Assembly (NCBI GenBank): GCA_012295275.1
Contig: CM022679.1
Location: forward strand, 16,057,842 to 16,121,841
From: Chrysomallon squamiferum
Lineage: Eukaryota; Mollusca; Gastropoda; Neomphalida; Peltospiridae
DNA length: 64,000 nucleotides
Direction of reading: 5' to 3'
Below the pieces are notes generated by a model, which saw only the letters and a program-made list of their open reading frames with translations, ran no database searches and was not told the origin of the DNA. How positions within the stretch are numbered: position 1 is the stretch's first letter; each line of letters opens with the position of its first letter. Positions 29,701-44,981 of this stretch are shown here, piece after piece. The translations under genes and the position numbers were made by a program.

Positions 29701-32700
29701 TATTCCAGAATTCATGCTGAAATAAAATGGAAATATTTACTTAAGAAGAGTTTAATTCATTTCATTTCTTCAAAAAAGCAATAATTTGATATTTCATGCA
29801 TTCAACTATAGGTACCAGACCAATTATCCGGCGTCATGAAATAAGGAAAGACCAGAAAACAGAAGTGTTTTCCTGATGCTATTTTCATAATTTGCACATG
29901 TGGGTATTGTCCGCACCAGACCAGTACTACCCTTTCAAGCCACATGGAGTTCATTCACTTGCCATATTGTTTACGTGTGAAGTCACCACAGTTGTGTATC
30001 AAAAATTTTCTTTAAGTTTTTAATTTTAGAATATTTATGCCTAATTATTACGTATTTAGATGCCTTGATACCAGAAAACCGGAATGCCTCAGGCCCCAAA
30101 GAGTCTGGATAACTGGTCCAGTACCTGTATAAATTTATTGATAACCCCAAGTTTTTCTAATGCTAATAGTGATTTTAAATTAAACACAAAATATATGTAA
30201 TAAAATGAATATCCACTGTGTGTACCTGAACTATTAGGCGTGAAGCCTGGGGTCAGTTTCAATGAAGCACCAACCTGATGTGAGTACTGACCATGGCCAT
30301 GGTAAGGGACAGGTAATTCATTTGGACGACCTAGGTGACCAATAAACAACATGCAAATAAGCACTGACAAGAGAAAAATCACACGAAGTGAATGGATAAA
30401 AGGTATAATGCAATTTAAAAACTTGATAAATTCACTGCAATTGGGTTAGGGTTTTTTAACAGCAAGATCAATCATTTAAATTAATTCAAAACCATTCTTC
30501 AATATTTCAAGTTTAACAAATAACAGTTGTAATTTATATATTATATAACTGCCTGCCAGTTTTATCCTGTTTAGTCATTTATGTTAAAAAAATATATTTT
30601 TTTAATGAATATGTACATTTTGTACACCTTATAATTCATTATGCACAAAATACATCTATTTCTACAAAATTATAATTTAATTTTTTTTTTTTTTAAATTT
30701 AACATAGAAAGAAACTCAAAAGAGAAATCAGTCTACTCAACCTGTGTAGATTTACAAAAGGTCACTAACATAATTAAAATTATCTTTGACATACCGTGAC
30801 TGGTACACAAAACATTATCATTAATCAACAATCCTGACAGTATTACAATGATAAACTTAAATTATTGGAAATTAACCAAATTACTTCAAATTTAAAAAGA
30901 TCAGATGTATTTTACAATTATACTGATAAGATATATATAGAAAGAAAAATTTTTCCTCCTAAATAACAAGGTCAGACAAGCTTTGTATTTAATAGTTATC
31001 ACTTGTTAGTAATGATATTTTAAAAAAACCAAACCAAAACAAAATTCTTCTTTCCTTTTTCTTTGATTCCACACAACTGTTCATATGATTTAGAATTTTT
31101 TTTTAGTTTAGGAGATATAATTTCTTATATATATATATATATACACACACACAAGTAAATTTTAAAATTTAAAACATTATATAATATCAGAAGTTTATAA
31201 TAATCAACTGCAAAATTTTTTTTTTTTTTTTTTTTTTTTTCTCTATTACATTTTAGGCTTATTAAAATAATAATATTGCTACTATTACAACCAACTGCAA
31301 TTAATTTCTCAATTTTAAATTTCTTTCTTTTTTTTTTCTTAAAAAATTACTGATTCAGGTTTATTAAAATAATAATATTGTTACTTATTGCATTATGACT
31401 TATTTTATTAGTAAATTCCAAAGATACCAATAAAAAGAAAAAAATTCATAAACAACCCAAAATATAAAAGAAATGACACTCACTCGTTCCCTGCACTGGC
31501 GGCATCATGTTAGAAGGGGGCATATTTGGTTTGGGTGGACCACTACCTGGGACAGTCTGACTAGGTATGGCTTGAGGAGGAGGTGGTGGCGCTGACACAT
31601 TACTTGGAGGGAAGCCTGCCTTTGGAGGTGGAGGAAAGCTGCCACCCTGTGGAGGTTGAAAATTTGAACTTTGTGATGGTGATGGACCAGTCATTGTGCC
31701 TGCAGGTGGTGGTGGCATTCGTGTCTGCTGAGGCATTCCTCCTGGAGGAGGCATGTTGCTCTGTGAAGGGCCTGCAGGCATCAACGGCACAGGTGACATT
31801 CCAGTCTGTTGTTGTGAAGTAGGAATTTTACTATCCTGAGAATTATCCATCCTTCCAGTATTAGGTGCCAACCCACCTTGAGGGGGGTTTTGTTGGTGCA
31901 TGAACCTGTTCACTGATGTGTTCATCTGATTTTGACTTGCAGGAGCATTCCCATATGATGGTGGAAAATTTGAAGGCCCATTCATAACTGAATTAGAAAA
32001 CTGAGGCACTGGCTGAAACTGTCCTCCAGATGATCCTACAAAGCCAGCTCGGTTTGGAATCTGGTTAGCTGAAGTCTGTGGAGATGGTTGATAAGCTGTT
32101 GCTTGATTTAGAAAGGGTGGCCTTGTTCCATCAGTAACTGGAGGAACAGAGCCTAGCAATGGCGGTCGTTGACCTGGTGAGGAAATGCCATTTGCTGGTG
32201 GGGGATGATATTGACCTGGAGGCTGGTTTTTAAATTGTTGTGGCATATTCACTGCCTGCTGCAGCAGCTGCTGAGGATGCTGTCCAGGAACAGGAGAAGC
32301 ATCCAAAGGGGATCCATTTGGATGCATATGAGGACTGGGCATTCTCTGAACACCTGCAACAATTTAAAACAAAAACAAAATAAATATCCATTGCTCAGCC
32401 AATACATTAATTCAAATATCAGTATTAAACATTTACTATGATACTTTATTATTAGCAAAAAAAATGCTCTCTGAAAACAGTTACAAAATCATTTAGGTTT
32501 TATTTTATTATCACAATAGCTTCAGTTCTTTAATATAAAAGATAATTATAATCCATGTTAAGTACTGATTTCTTCAACAATATGTCTTCTACCAGAATAT
32601 GACAATTACAAAAAAAAACACATGTTAAAATTCAAACAATGTTTATGTTGCAATAATAATAATAAATTAAACGGTTTTGTAAAATAATTTATTTTTAAGG

Positions 32701-33003
32701 AATATTTGTATCAACATTAGACTGTATAACTTATTAAATATAAATGTGAGACATGAAAAACCACATTACGATACACTGTGCTATATCACACTACAGTGAT
32801 TAACTGAGTGATTCAGACATTCTGTCAGTGTGACAGTCAATTATTAATGGTTTAATAAATCAAACAAATATTATGTACTTTAAATATAAAATAATGAAAC
32901 AATTGCGATAGGTACCTGACACTACCGGTGTATGAGGGAAATCGCCTTGGCCCTGCTGAATTTGGTGTTGCTGGTAATTCTGAGATGAGAGAGGATCGGC
33001 CAT
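13816..33003 (-). CDS. SEC24C: SEC24 COPII cargo adaptor, SEC24C/D class (23 exons)
   Basis: SEC24 pairs with SEC23 in the inner COPII coat and binds cargo export signals. Exons in transcript order: 33003-32916, 32353-31484, 30330-30226, 28220-28128, 27642-27527, 27288-26872, 26023-25908, 25589-25487, 20454-20328, 20185-20076, 19600-19534, 19279-19115, 18739-18582, 18079-17978, 17660-17537, 17148-16990, 16666-16493, 16259-16149, 15988-15810, 15419-15282, 14868-14671, 14429-14326, 13930-13816. They total 3939 nt, or 1312 residues. Residues 1-560 are a Pro/Gln/Gly-rich disordered region, longer than in human SEC24C (1094 total). A zinc finger follows with Cys649, 652, 670 and 673, then trunk, beta-barrel, helical and gelsolin-like parts. 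The end [16 protein letters not shown] matches SEC24C/D, not A/B. Whether it is SEC24C or a pre-duplication SEC24C/D cannot be settled here. Confidence 0.95.
17683..17772. repeat. AAT and AAAT simple repeat in SEC24
   Basis: AAT trinucleotides followed by AAAT tetranucleotides, just upstream of the acceptor of SEC24 exon 17660-17537 on the minus strand, where they form a T-rich tract. Confidence 0.9.
23363..24635 (-). CDS. Candidate alternative 3' end of SEC24: 18-nt microexon plus acidic terminal exon
   Basis: Within the 5-kb intron between SEC24 exons 25589-25487 and 20454-20328 are two further exon-like segments. The first (24635-24618) has ttttacag before it and gtaagt after it, and encodes TYPDDF. 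The second (23578-23363) follows acceptor caaatag, starts in phase 0, encodes 71 residues and ends in TAA. SEC24 exon 8 also ends in phase 0, so the open frame runs HPFKDLS-TYPDDF-SEEDDN and onward. The tail is strongly acidic (runs such as SEEDD, KEYWEDD and [12 protein letters not shown]). This isoform would keep the N-terminal disordered region but lose the zinc finger, trunk and gelsolin parts. It could instead be the end of an unrecognised nested gene. I do not recognise the acidic sequence. Confidence 0.5.
26998..27081 (-). repeat. In-frame 21-bp repeat in SEC24 exon 6
   Basis: Three near-identical 21-bp units encode GHVPPSA, flanked by a diverged unit GPVPPTS and a partial GPM. The array is in frame within the Pro-rich N-terminal region of SEC24, so copy number can change without breaking the protein. 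Confidence 0.8.
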
Positions 33004-34102
33004 TTCGAGTCAGATGTTCTGTTAATCGGCTGCTAGGGCTCACAAATGATCACAGCCTACAGAGTGTTCTAACTAACGAGCTGAATAATAAGTCGACTTC
33101 AAATAAATCACAAAAATGTAAAACGGAATATCCCCTAGATAAATATTACAGCATTATATTCATTTAAATTACTACAACATTTCCATAAGATATCTTGCCA
33201 TTTTCCGGAAGTTGTTTCCGTTTTTAAACATGCGCAGTATAAACATACGTGGCAAATTTCAAGGGAGATAATGTTTAAAAACATTTATTTTCTTTCTTTC
33301 TTTCTATTTTTATTTTATTTTTATTTTTTTATTTTTATTTTTTATTTTTTTTTTTTTTATTTTTTTTTTTTTTTTAAATACGAATTTTGAAATGACGCGT
33401 TTGTTTACAGTTTGTTAGTATATCTCTGCAGCTTGATTTCGGCATACAAATAATAAATATAGAATTTATGGGGCTATGTTTCTTTTTATATTATATTATT
33501 TTAATAACGATCCTCCTATGAACATATAAATTAAAATGATTATGCTGTGTATTCTTAATTAAATTAATTATGCTCTGCATTCTTAATGTCATAGTACGAT
33601 GTGTACTTATTTAGCCTGGATTATTGATCTTCATATTCGCAAATGGAAAACAGCAAACTTAATACTGTATAATTTTGTAGTTAGTCATGAATAGCTGAAA
33701 TTTATGCCGTTAATATATCTGGATTTTATTTCATGCTATATTAGCCAGTCATGCCAGTAAGTCCAATATGTTGTTGAATATCAGTAATCTTGAAAAACAA
33801 ACATATTACTAACAGTAGGTACTCAAAAGTGATTTTCATTTTGGAAAATACAAGCTTGACTCCCAACTATAAGCGTAGATCTTTTTTATCCTGATTTTAG
33901 TGATAAAAAATTCAAAGTTGTCAGTCAAATAGTTTCAAAGGTATGAGCTTTCTAATATTTAATTTTTTGGTGGCGTTTGCGCCAAAAAATTATTAAGTCG
34001 TGCTTTCAGTATAAAGGAGGAAATTAAAAAAATTGTTACATATGGCTGACAGTGACTGACGGATTCTAGATATTATTTGTAGAGTGGAATTGCAATATAA
34101 TA
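33004..34102. promoter_or_regulatory. Head-to-head spacer and promoters of SEC24 and DCTN5
   Basis: SEC24 (minus) and DCTN5 (plus) diverge from this 1.1-kb spacer. Near SEC24, CCGGAAGT at 33205-33212 fits an ETS/GABP site and TGCGCAGT at about 33231-33238 resembles half an NRF-1 site. A pyrimidine- and T-rich block fills about 33290-33375. Near DCTN5, 33962-33990 contains an imperfect palindrome, tttggtggcg with gcgccaaa, that includes an E2F-like core. A short upstream reading frame lies at 34042-34059. Motifs are by eye. Confidence 0.5.
34042..34059 (+). promoter_or_regulatory. Possible upstream open reading frame of DCTN5
   Basis: ATG GCT GAC AGT GAC TGA encodes MADSD and stops 43 bp before the DCTN5 start codon. 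If the DCTN5 transcript begins upstream of it, this short frame could lower translation of the main protein. The transcript start is not known. Confidence 0.35.
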
Positions 34103-37238
<3,136 letters not shown>

Positions 37239-38980
37239 ATATTATTATGCAAGTGATGGGTCATACTTATTTATTAGAGCTTTTAGTATAAGACTTTCAA
37301 GAATCTGACATTTGTTGAGTAACAACATCCATGACAGGAATAACATATAACTAGTCAAAAAAAGTTATTTATTCCAAGCGTTTCATTGAAATGTTTTGAC
37401 TAGTTTGGATAACCAGTAATGGGGAAAAAAATAGTAAAACTGATTCATAAACTATCATTGTGCTTGGAATAGAATTGCTGCATAGCATTTATTTTTATCC
37501 TTTTGTCACTTGTTCTATTACTGATGACAACTTCATAATTTTCTAAGACCAGATATAATCAATCAGCAGAATCTCCAGCATTTGGAATGAAGTTTCAGAA
37601 AACGGGGATCTTCTATAATGTTCACTGCACAAATTGTTAAATTATATTTCTCAGGCCCCTGTGTAAAATATACACATAAATAATAAACCCTTCATCCAGA
37701 AACAAGGCATATGTCATTCTTTCACACTGAAGAAAATGAATTTGATGCTACCAAAAAGTTGACTAAATTAAGCCATCTGTAAAACTAAACATCTGATTTG
37801 CATTTAAAATCCTACTAGAACTGGAACTAGTTCTCTGGTCCTACACATCAGAACTTAATTTTGAAGAATTGTCAATATGTACATTTTGAGTTACATTATT
37901 ACAAAAGTCACTGATAAAATTGGGTACACTTTCGAGTTATTGTTTGTCAGTGTTACAAATTATTGCTCAAGTGTAACAGCAAAATAATATTACTGCTTGA
38001 ATGTATTAAATGCTTTCATTTTCCTCATTAATTGTTGTCATGATTATCCAAATTTTCATTTAGAACAACAGTTATTCATGAAATTAAGAAAAATGCACAA
38101 ACACGTTTACAAATGCAACCGTGAAAGAAAGTGAATGTATTATTACCTGTATAACAGTTATTCATAAGAAAGCATTATACTATTGTGAATGGTTTTTTCA
38201 TAAGTAGTAATATTATTATTTTCGTTTATTTTTATTTTTATTTTTTATTATTTTTTTTTAATCTAGTGAAGTCTTGATAAATATTAATATACAGACATTT
38301 CAGTTCAAAACTGATTACAGTCTAAAAATATTTTTATTTTTTTATAAATGTGCAATAATTTAAAGGTGTTTATGGTACTGATTTATTTCAGATTTAGCTT
38401 TCGTACATTTGTTTTCTGCAGAAAAATGTGTTACATTTTTAACATAATAACTGTTTCTCGTTTATGTTAATAAAATTTAATTATAAATGCTAATTTGTTG
38501 TTTTTCGTTATTGCCGTGATCAATCTATAGAATGTTTATCTCTCACATATTAAACCCCAAAAAAGAAAAAGAAAAACTCACCTGTATCTGATAATAGTTA
38601 ATGAAGTGGGAAGTTTTCTTTTGAAGTCTGTTCACTCATTGATTTTTTATTCTGCATGTAACAGCTGTTTTGTTGCATCATAAAATATAGTTTTTGTTTC
38701 CCAAAATATTCATTTAATTATCACAGGAAAAATTTCGTATCATTCATGCGTAATACAGATTAATTACATCCATCTAATTTATTTCAAATAAATATAGAAA
38801 ATAAATTAATAATAAATGAGATGTATTTCACGAAACAATGAATTCCTATTTTATTTTATTTTAGTTTTTATTTTATTTTTTAAATTTATTTATTTATTTA
38901 TTTTGCTGAATAAATATATTTCTGCTCAGTTTCTAGTATTGACAGAAGTAATAGAGCTGTTACACAGTCTGGTATGTACG

Positions 38981-39040
38981 CGATGACGTCATGAATTCAG
39001 GGTTGAAATGGCGGCATTCGTACGCTTTATTACAGTAATA
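38981..39040 (+). promoter_or_regulatory. Promoter-like patch without an assigned gene
   Basis: The sequence holds a perfect CRE palindrome, TGACGTCA (38985-38992), and 15-20 bp later gaaATGGCGGC, a YY1-like site that also reads as a start codon in good context. The short frame is MAAFVRFIT followed by gtaata, a usable splice donor. It would be a first exon of nine codons on the plus strand. No downstream plus-strand exons of this gene were found, so the assignment is open. Confidence 0.4.
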
Positions 39041-39296
39041 TTTTGAAACTACTTTTGTAGCATTTTGCATTTATTTAATATTTTATTTAATTTATTTTTT
39101 ATTTTTTTTTTTTTTTTTTTTTTTAAGACATTTTATACAGTGTTAAACAAAGTCCTTTATCCCAAATTAAATTACAAAGTGTATGTGTATGTGTTTGTTG
39201 TTATTTTGTTGTTGTTTTGAGGGAAGACCTTTATACAGAATTTAATTAAAAAGTACCTGAATACTTGAATAACGTTTTGGACTCCCCTGCACATAA

Positions 39297-39301
39297 AATA
39301 A

Positions 39302-39343
<42 letters not shown>

Positions 39344-39389
39344 TAATAATAACAACAACAACAACAATAACAACAACAACAACAAAGAG
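39297..39389. repeat. AAT/AAC compound microsatellite
   Basis: AAT units change to AAC units on the plus strand, about 270 bp beyond the chitinase 1 stop codon on its 3' side. Confidence 0.95.
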
Positions 39390-39661
39390 AAACAGTATTA
39401 AAAGCTTGCACGAACTTTATTTTTACTTCTTGGAAGAAATAATTATATTTGTAGATAAAATTATTCATAAATTAAATAAAAGACAGAAGCATTGATTAGA
39501 GTTATTTCAAAATAAAATAATGTGTCAATAACTGTAACATTATCTTTTTGAATTTTTTTTTTTTTTTTTTAATCCTTTTCATAATCACACATTTATTTAT
39601 TTATTTATTTAAATTGCGTGCTATTAATTTTAAAAGAATTTCCATCATCGTCTTCAGTCCT

Positions 39662-40666
39662 TCAAAGTGAACACGCACGTCTTTCTCTCGGGTACACACA
39701 TTTCTTAGTGCACGGGTTGTACTCGTATCCACTGTAGCAGCTGCACAACAAACAGAAGGGTAGTCCAGGAATCTGCATCAGAGCAAATTTGCGAGGATGT
39801 CGTCTGAATGCGCGAGCTGGGTTGCACCATCGCTTTGCTGAAAGTTTAGTAAGTTAGAACGAATGTATGGTTTAGTTTAACATCTCTTAAGATACTATTT
39901 TTTAATTATTATTTTTTTTTTTTTTTTTTTTTTATTATTATTATTTTTTTTTTTTTTTTTTTTTGTGGGTGGGAGGGGTGTGAAGTTTTAACAGTAATGA
40001 CATGATTTTAAAAAAATAATAATAAATGCCAAAACAATCACAGTCGCCTCCTCCGAAATCGCTCTTTAGTACTCTGGCGTAGTTCACATAGTGATTTACA
40101 CCCGGGCATCTTCACACAGACAGGGAGACACACACTTTCAGACTGCTAGTTAAAAATGGATGCAGTAAGAACTGATAGTGAAACCCACCATGCTATAGTG
40201 AAGTCAAATATTACACTGGTGTTACCTACTATTTGAATTAGTTTTATTCAAGGTTGCTATATAAGTAGTAATATCAGTGGTGGTACTTACTGCTGGAAGG
40301 ATAAACACCAAAAGTACATTAACTATAAATTATTAATTATGTTTCGTTTTTCCTGTATAAGAAGAGTATGCAGCTAGCGTTATTTCTACAGAAAATTGTA
40401 AACCAGCAAACAGATTTCAAGACGGGTTAATACAAATGTGCATGGGACAAAAACTGCTGTAATAACTAAATATATTAAATGTAACTTCCCAAAACGACGA
40501 AGAAGCAAGTTCGGTATAAAATAAATAAAGTTTAAAAAGCTATGAGACTGACGGTTAAATCAAAATAGATTATACAAAAATACATTTTTATTAAAGAAAA
40601 TAAACATTTTTACTGACTGGGTACTTACTATATAAACATTAATACATACATACATACATACATACA

Positions 40667-40699
<33 letters not shown>

Positions 40700-42121
40700 T
40701 TAATCTGTTCATTTTAGTTTTTCAAATGATTCCTGAGCGTGTCTCAGTAATTTTAAAAATAAAAGTCTTACGCATGTACTGGATTTTACATCCAGCCCAG
40801 TTACGTTCTGATCGTCTTAGAGTTACTGTTGTTGTCCGAGTAGTCGGGTTACTTGTTGTTGATGCTGTTGTTGGTTTTGCTGTTGTTGTTGTTGTTGTTG
40901 TTGTTGAATCTGTTGCAGATTTTCTAGTCGTGAAATTTATCGTCGTTGCCGAAGTTGAAGTTGTCACTGGTGTTGTTACGGTACTGAAAAAAGAACACAA
41001 AAAAATGAGCTGGTGTTAGCTAATTTATTATATCTGCAAAATGATTTTAGTGTTTCTGACGATTTTTCCCTCTCCACAAGAAAAATTAAATTATTTAATG
41101 AGTTAGTGATTGTAATTTACTATATTTGTATTTACTGTGGTAAATTTGTTTTCACAGTATTACGTCACTTGTAATAATATTTAAACTTTTACCCATCAAA
41201 TTCATTAGGCAGCGTTTCTTTAAGAGCGTTTGCAATAGGGTATTTTCCTTTGCCGCAGACGTTGTCGTAGTCCTCGAAATCAAGACTCCAAAGCATCGAA
41301 CCCGCCAGACCCTTTTCTTTGATGTAAGAGGCCTTGGGTGATATAAATAAATAACAACAGTAATAATAACACTAATAAACAATAATTAAACAGCTATAAT
41401 AAAGAATAAAACATTTTACTTTTTTTTTTCTTTTTTTTTTTTTTTCCCTAATATTAAACATTTTGTTGTTCAGCACTTTAAATATTTAGAAAAATAATCC
41501 AGCAGCCATTGCTCCAAGGTAAAATAATCCATTACCTACAAGTGTTATTTTATTAGTATTTTCTCACAGGGCATAAAATTATGAGTGCCTTTTTACGTTT
41601 AAATCGTCGAACACTGGAATCTGCAATTTTCTGGCGGACATTTCGAAGAAGATTAAATTGCGATACATCTCATTTAACAATCATCTACAACTATTTACAA
41701 TAATCAATAGAACTAACTTACTAACGTGAACATATTTCTCCTTATTTTAATTTATACATACATAGATACACATTTATAATAACGAACTACACACAAGAGG
41801 AGATCTGAAAATAAATAAGAGATGAAATGAGGCTGTATGTGTGACACAGTTAAAGGTAATGTATAATATAGTTTAAGATTTACTTTTCTTTTGACGCTGT
41901 CCACGTCGTCGTAGCCAACCCATTCCAAACCGCTGTCTGAAGGACCCCAGGCTGCCGTGGTCACTGACGTCTGCAGGTAGTGAGATTTCCAGCCTTTGTT
42001 CTTAATGTTCTCACATATCTGAAATGTTGACACAAATTTATGGTAATTCAGATAATAATATATAAAAGTATTGCACTCCTTTTCTTTCCCCCTTTACCTC
42101 GTTTTTATTTTTATTTTTTTC

Positions 42122-42170
<49 letters not shown>

Positions 42171-43640
42171 ATCTACTATTTGTTGTTATTTTATTAAATC
42201 TTTTATTACCCTTTGCATAGTTTATTTTGAATGTTTTTTTGTTGTTGTTATAAAAATTGTTGTTGTTGTTGTGCTGCTGCTGATGTTGTTATCCTTTTAT
42301 TCATTTTTAAAAACATGCCCACTCGAAGACATGACAAACGTATGCGTGCATGTAACTTGTAAAAATGTAATGTTGACCTCTAAGATGAATTATTACCTCC
42401 AGATAGCTCAAAGTTCCACTCTGTAACAAGTAGGGACCTTTGCTCCCTGGTCCAATGGTTGGTTCTCCATCGCCGTAGTTCTTGGGTGGATTTGTATCCG
42501 ATTTCAGTTTCTGCGTGTAGCCATAGGCGGGGATTCCCAGTGCAAGCTTTGACGGGAGACCAGATTCTCTGATCCACCCGGTTACTGCGCGATCCTTAAA
42601 AAATTAAAAATAAAAATAAAAAAAAAAAAAAATAAATAAATAAATAAATAAATAAATATTATTATTATTAATAAATGAAGAAGAAGAAGAAGAAAACTGA
42701 GCTGTTTAATTACAACAGGTACGTTTTAAAATCCAAAACCATACTACAGCGCAAAGGGATAATACCAAAGCGTGTCTCAAAAATCAAATTTTTTCTATAA
42801 TCTGGTCACTAGTGTTGATCTGTATTTTTCAAATGTTGTTGTTATTGTTGTTGTTAATGTTCAAGTTGAAAATAAATAAATAAATAAATAAAAAATTTGG
42901 CTTTACTTACTGTGTCTGGAAAAAGCTTTGAATGAGAATGAGCCCCAGAAGCAGCATCCCAGTTACCATGGTAGTCATACGTCATCAGATTGATGAAGTC
43001 TACAGTTCTTAAACGATAAATAAACAAATAAATAAATAAATAAATAAATATGTAACTTTCTCGAAAACGAAATCTAAACAGAAATAAAATCGCAAAACAA
43101 CGCGCAAAATATCAGTATCGTTATCCTATTTCAAATCGAATATGTTTTCAGTATGGTAACTTCGATCCCAGTTTATGATTTTCAAGTACATTTATTAAAG
43201 TTGCATATGTATTCTCCGAAAATTTAACATATATAGTTCCTAGGTAAAACTTACTTTGCTATCTCTGCAATTTCGTACATATTTTTGGCCCGTGATATCG
43301 AAGCCACTACAGCCAAAGTAATCAACAGTCGTGGTTGTTTTGTTTCTGCAGCTTCATTGTCAAACAGTTGTCGCAAACTCTGTAAAATAAGAGTACGTTG
43401 CTTTCAGCATCTGCATCTTCATAGATCGTGAATTACGTTATGAATTGGTTAAAGGCGAAATAAGCTTTATTTTAACTAATTTAGGGCAAAATCCTTGTAT
43501 TAAATTTTCTTAACAGATATATTTCAAATTACGAAATCGTACGTTTTACACGTTTTAAAAAGTGTATTTGTAACTATTTATTATTACCATTATTCTAATC
43601 ATCATCATTATCCTCATAATCATCATCATTATCATCATAA

Positions 43641-43674
<34 letters not shown>

Positions 43675-44248
43675 ATCGAAACTTTAAAAATGGTAGGAAT
43701 TATTTTTAATAAAGGTCCATCTTTTCAAAATTTATGGAACTTTCGAGTTTCAGCCTTACAAAAGAACAAAATAAAGAGACCTGAGAAACGAAAGGAAAAA
43801 CAAAACAAAACAAAAAGACACGAACAAACTAATTAAATAACAAAAAGATGTAGAAACCTTCAACCAAACAGTAAATCCTCTTCGGTCTTCTGGGTGACCG
43901 TCCCGTTCTGTGGGGTACTCCCAGTCAAAATCCAACCCATCGAAGTTGTACTTCCTGAGAAACGCCAAGGCGTTAGTATTAAACCTCTTCATTTTGTCAC
44001 CACTGCTAGCAATCTTAGTGAAATGCGTGGACTTTGCATTCCAGCCACCCAAAGCTAGAATAACTTTCAAATTAGGATTCACCTTTTTCAGAGACATGGT
44101 TCGGTTGTATCTGAAATAAATATATAAATGGCAGATGCTATGAAATAGTATGAAATGTTGTAATTTTATAAAGAACAGACTTTGGTTTTCAACGCAGAAT
44201 ATTATTGGACAGATCTAGGCTATATATTGTTCTGATGTACTTCATCTT

Positions 44249-44337
<89 letters not shown>

Positions 44338-44752
44338 CTCTCGTTCAACTATTAACATTTATAAAATTTATACACATAATTATATACAAGCAATATCTGC
44401 AATTATTAAAATAAAACTTATAACTAACTGACTTACAGATCTAAATCGTTCGCTTGAACAGTTGATATACTGTCAGTGGTGGCGTTAGCGGCTCCAAATG
44501 CATAAAGAATGTGGGTGCATACGAAAGGATCAATTTTTTCAGGGAGGAACTTTCCCCTGCCAGGGCGGTACTGGGACCAATTAGTGTAGTAGCACATTCG
44601 TACGAAGCCTTCGCTAGCTGAAATACATTAACATAGGCATATATATATATATATACAGACACGTATATTCTCCGAAAATTTAACATATATAGTTCCTAGG
44701 TAAAACTTACTTTGCTATCTCTGCAATTTCGTACATATTTTTGCCTATGTTA

Positions 44753-44805
<53 letters not shown>

Positions 44806-44933
44806 TGTTTGTGTTTATATGTACATAGTAAAACGATGATACTAGATTGTTAGTAGTAGTAGTAGTAGTGGTGGCAGTAGTAGTAGTAGTAGTGGTGGTA
44901 GCAGTAGTAGTAGTAGTAGTAGTAGTAGTATAG

Positions 44934-44981
<48 letters not shown>

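Larger units (their letters stand above)
37239..39661. other. Spacer between DCTN5 and chitinase 1
   Basis: DCTN5 3' UTR sequence probably occupies the first 450 bp or more, with AATAAA at 37682-37687. The chitinase 1 3' UTR enters from the right on the minus strand, where TTTATT repeats at about 39592-39611 give AATAAA about 50-70 nt after its stop. Between them are AT-rich sequence, a promoter-like patch at 38981-39040, a poly(T) tract near 39100-39124 and an AAT/AAC tract at 39297-39389 (plus strand). Confidence 0.5.

Noticed and set aside
42040-42426. 128-codon plus-strand open frame
   Set aside because: It is built from T-rich and TTA/TTG simple sequence, and its end is antisense to a chitinase 1 exon.
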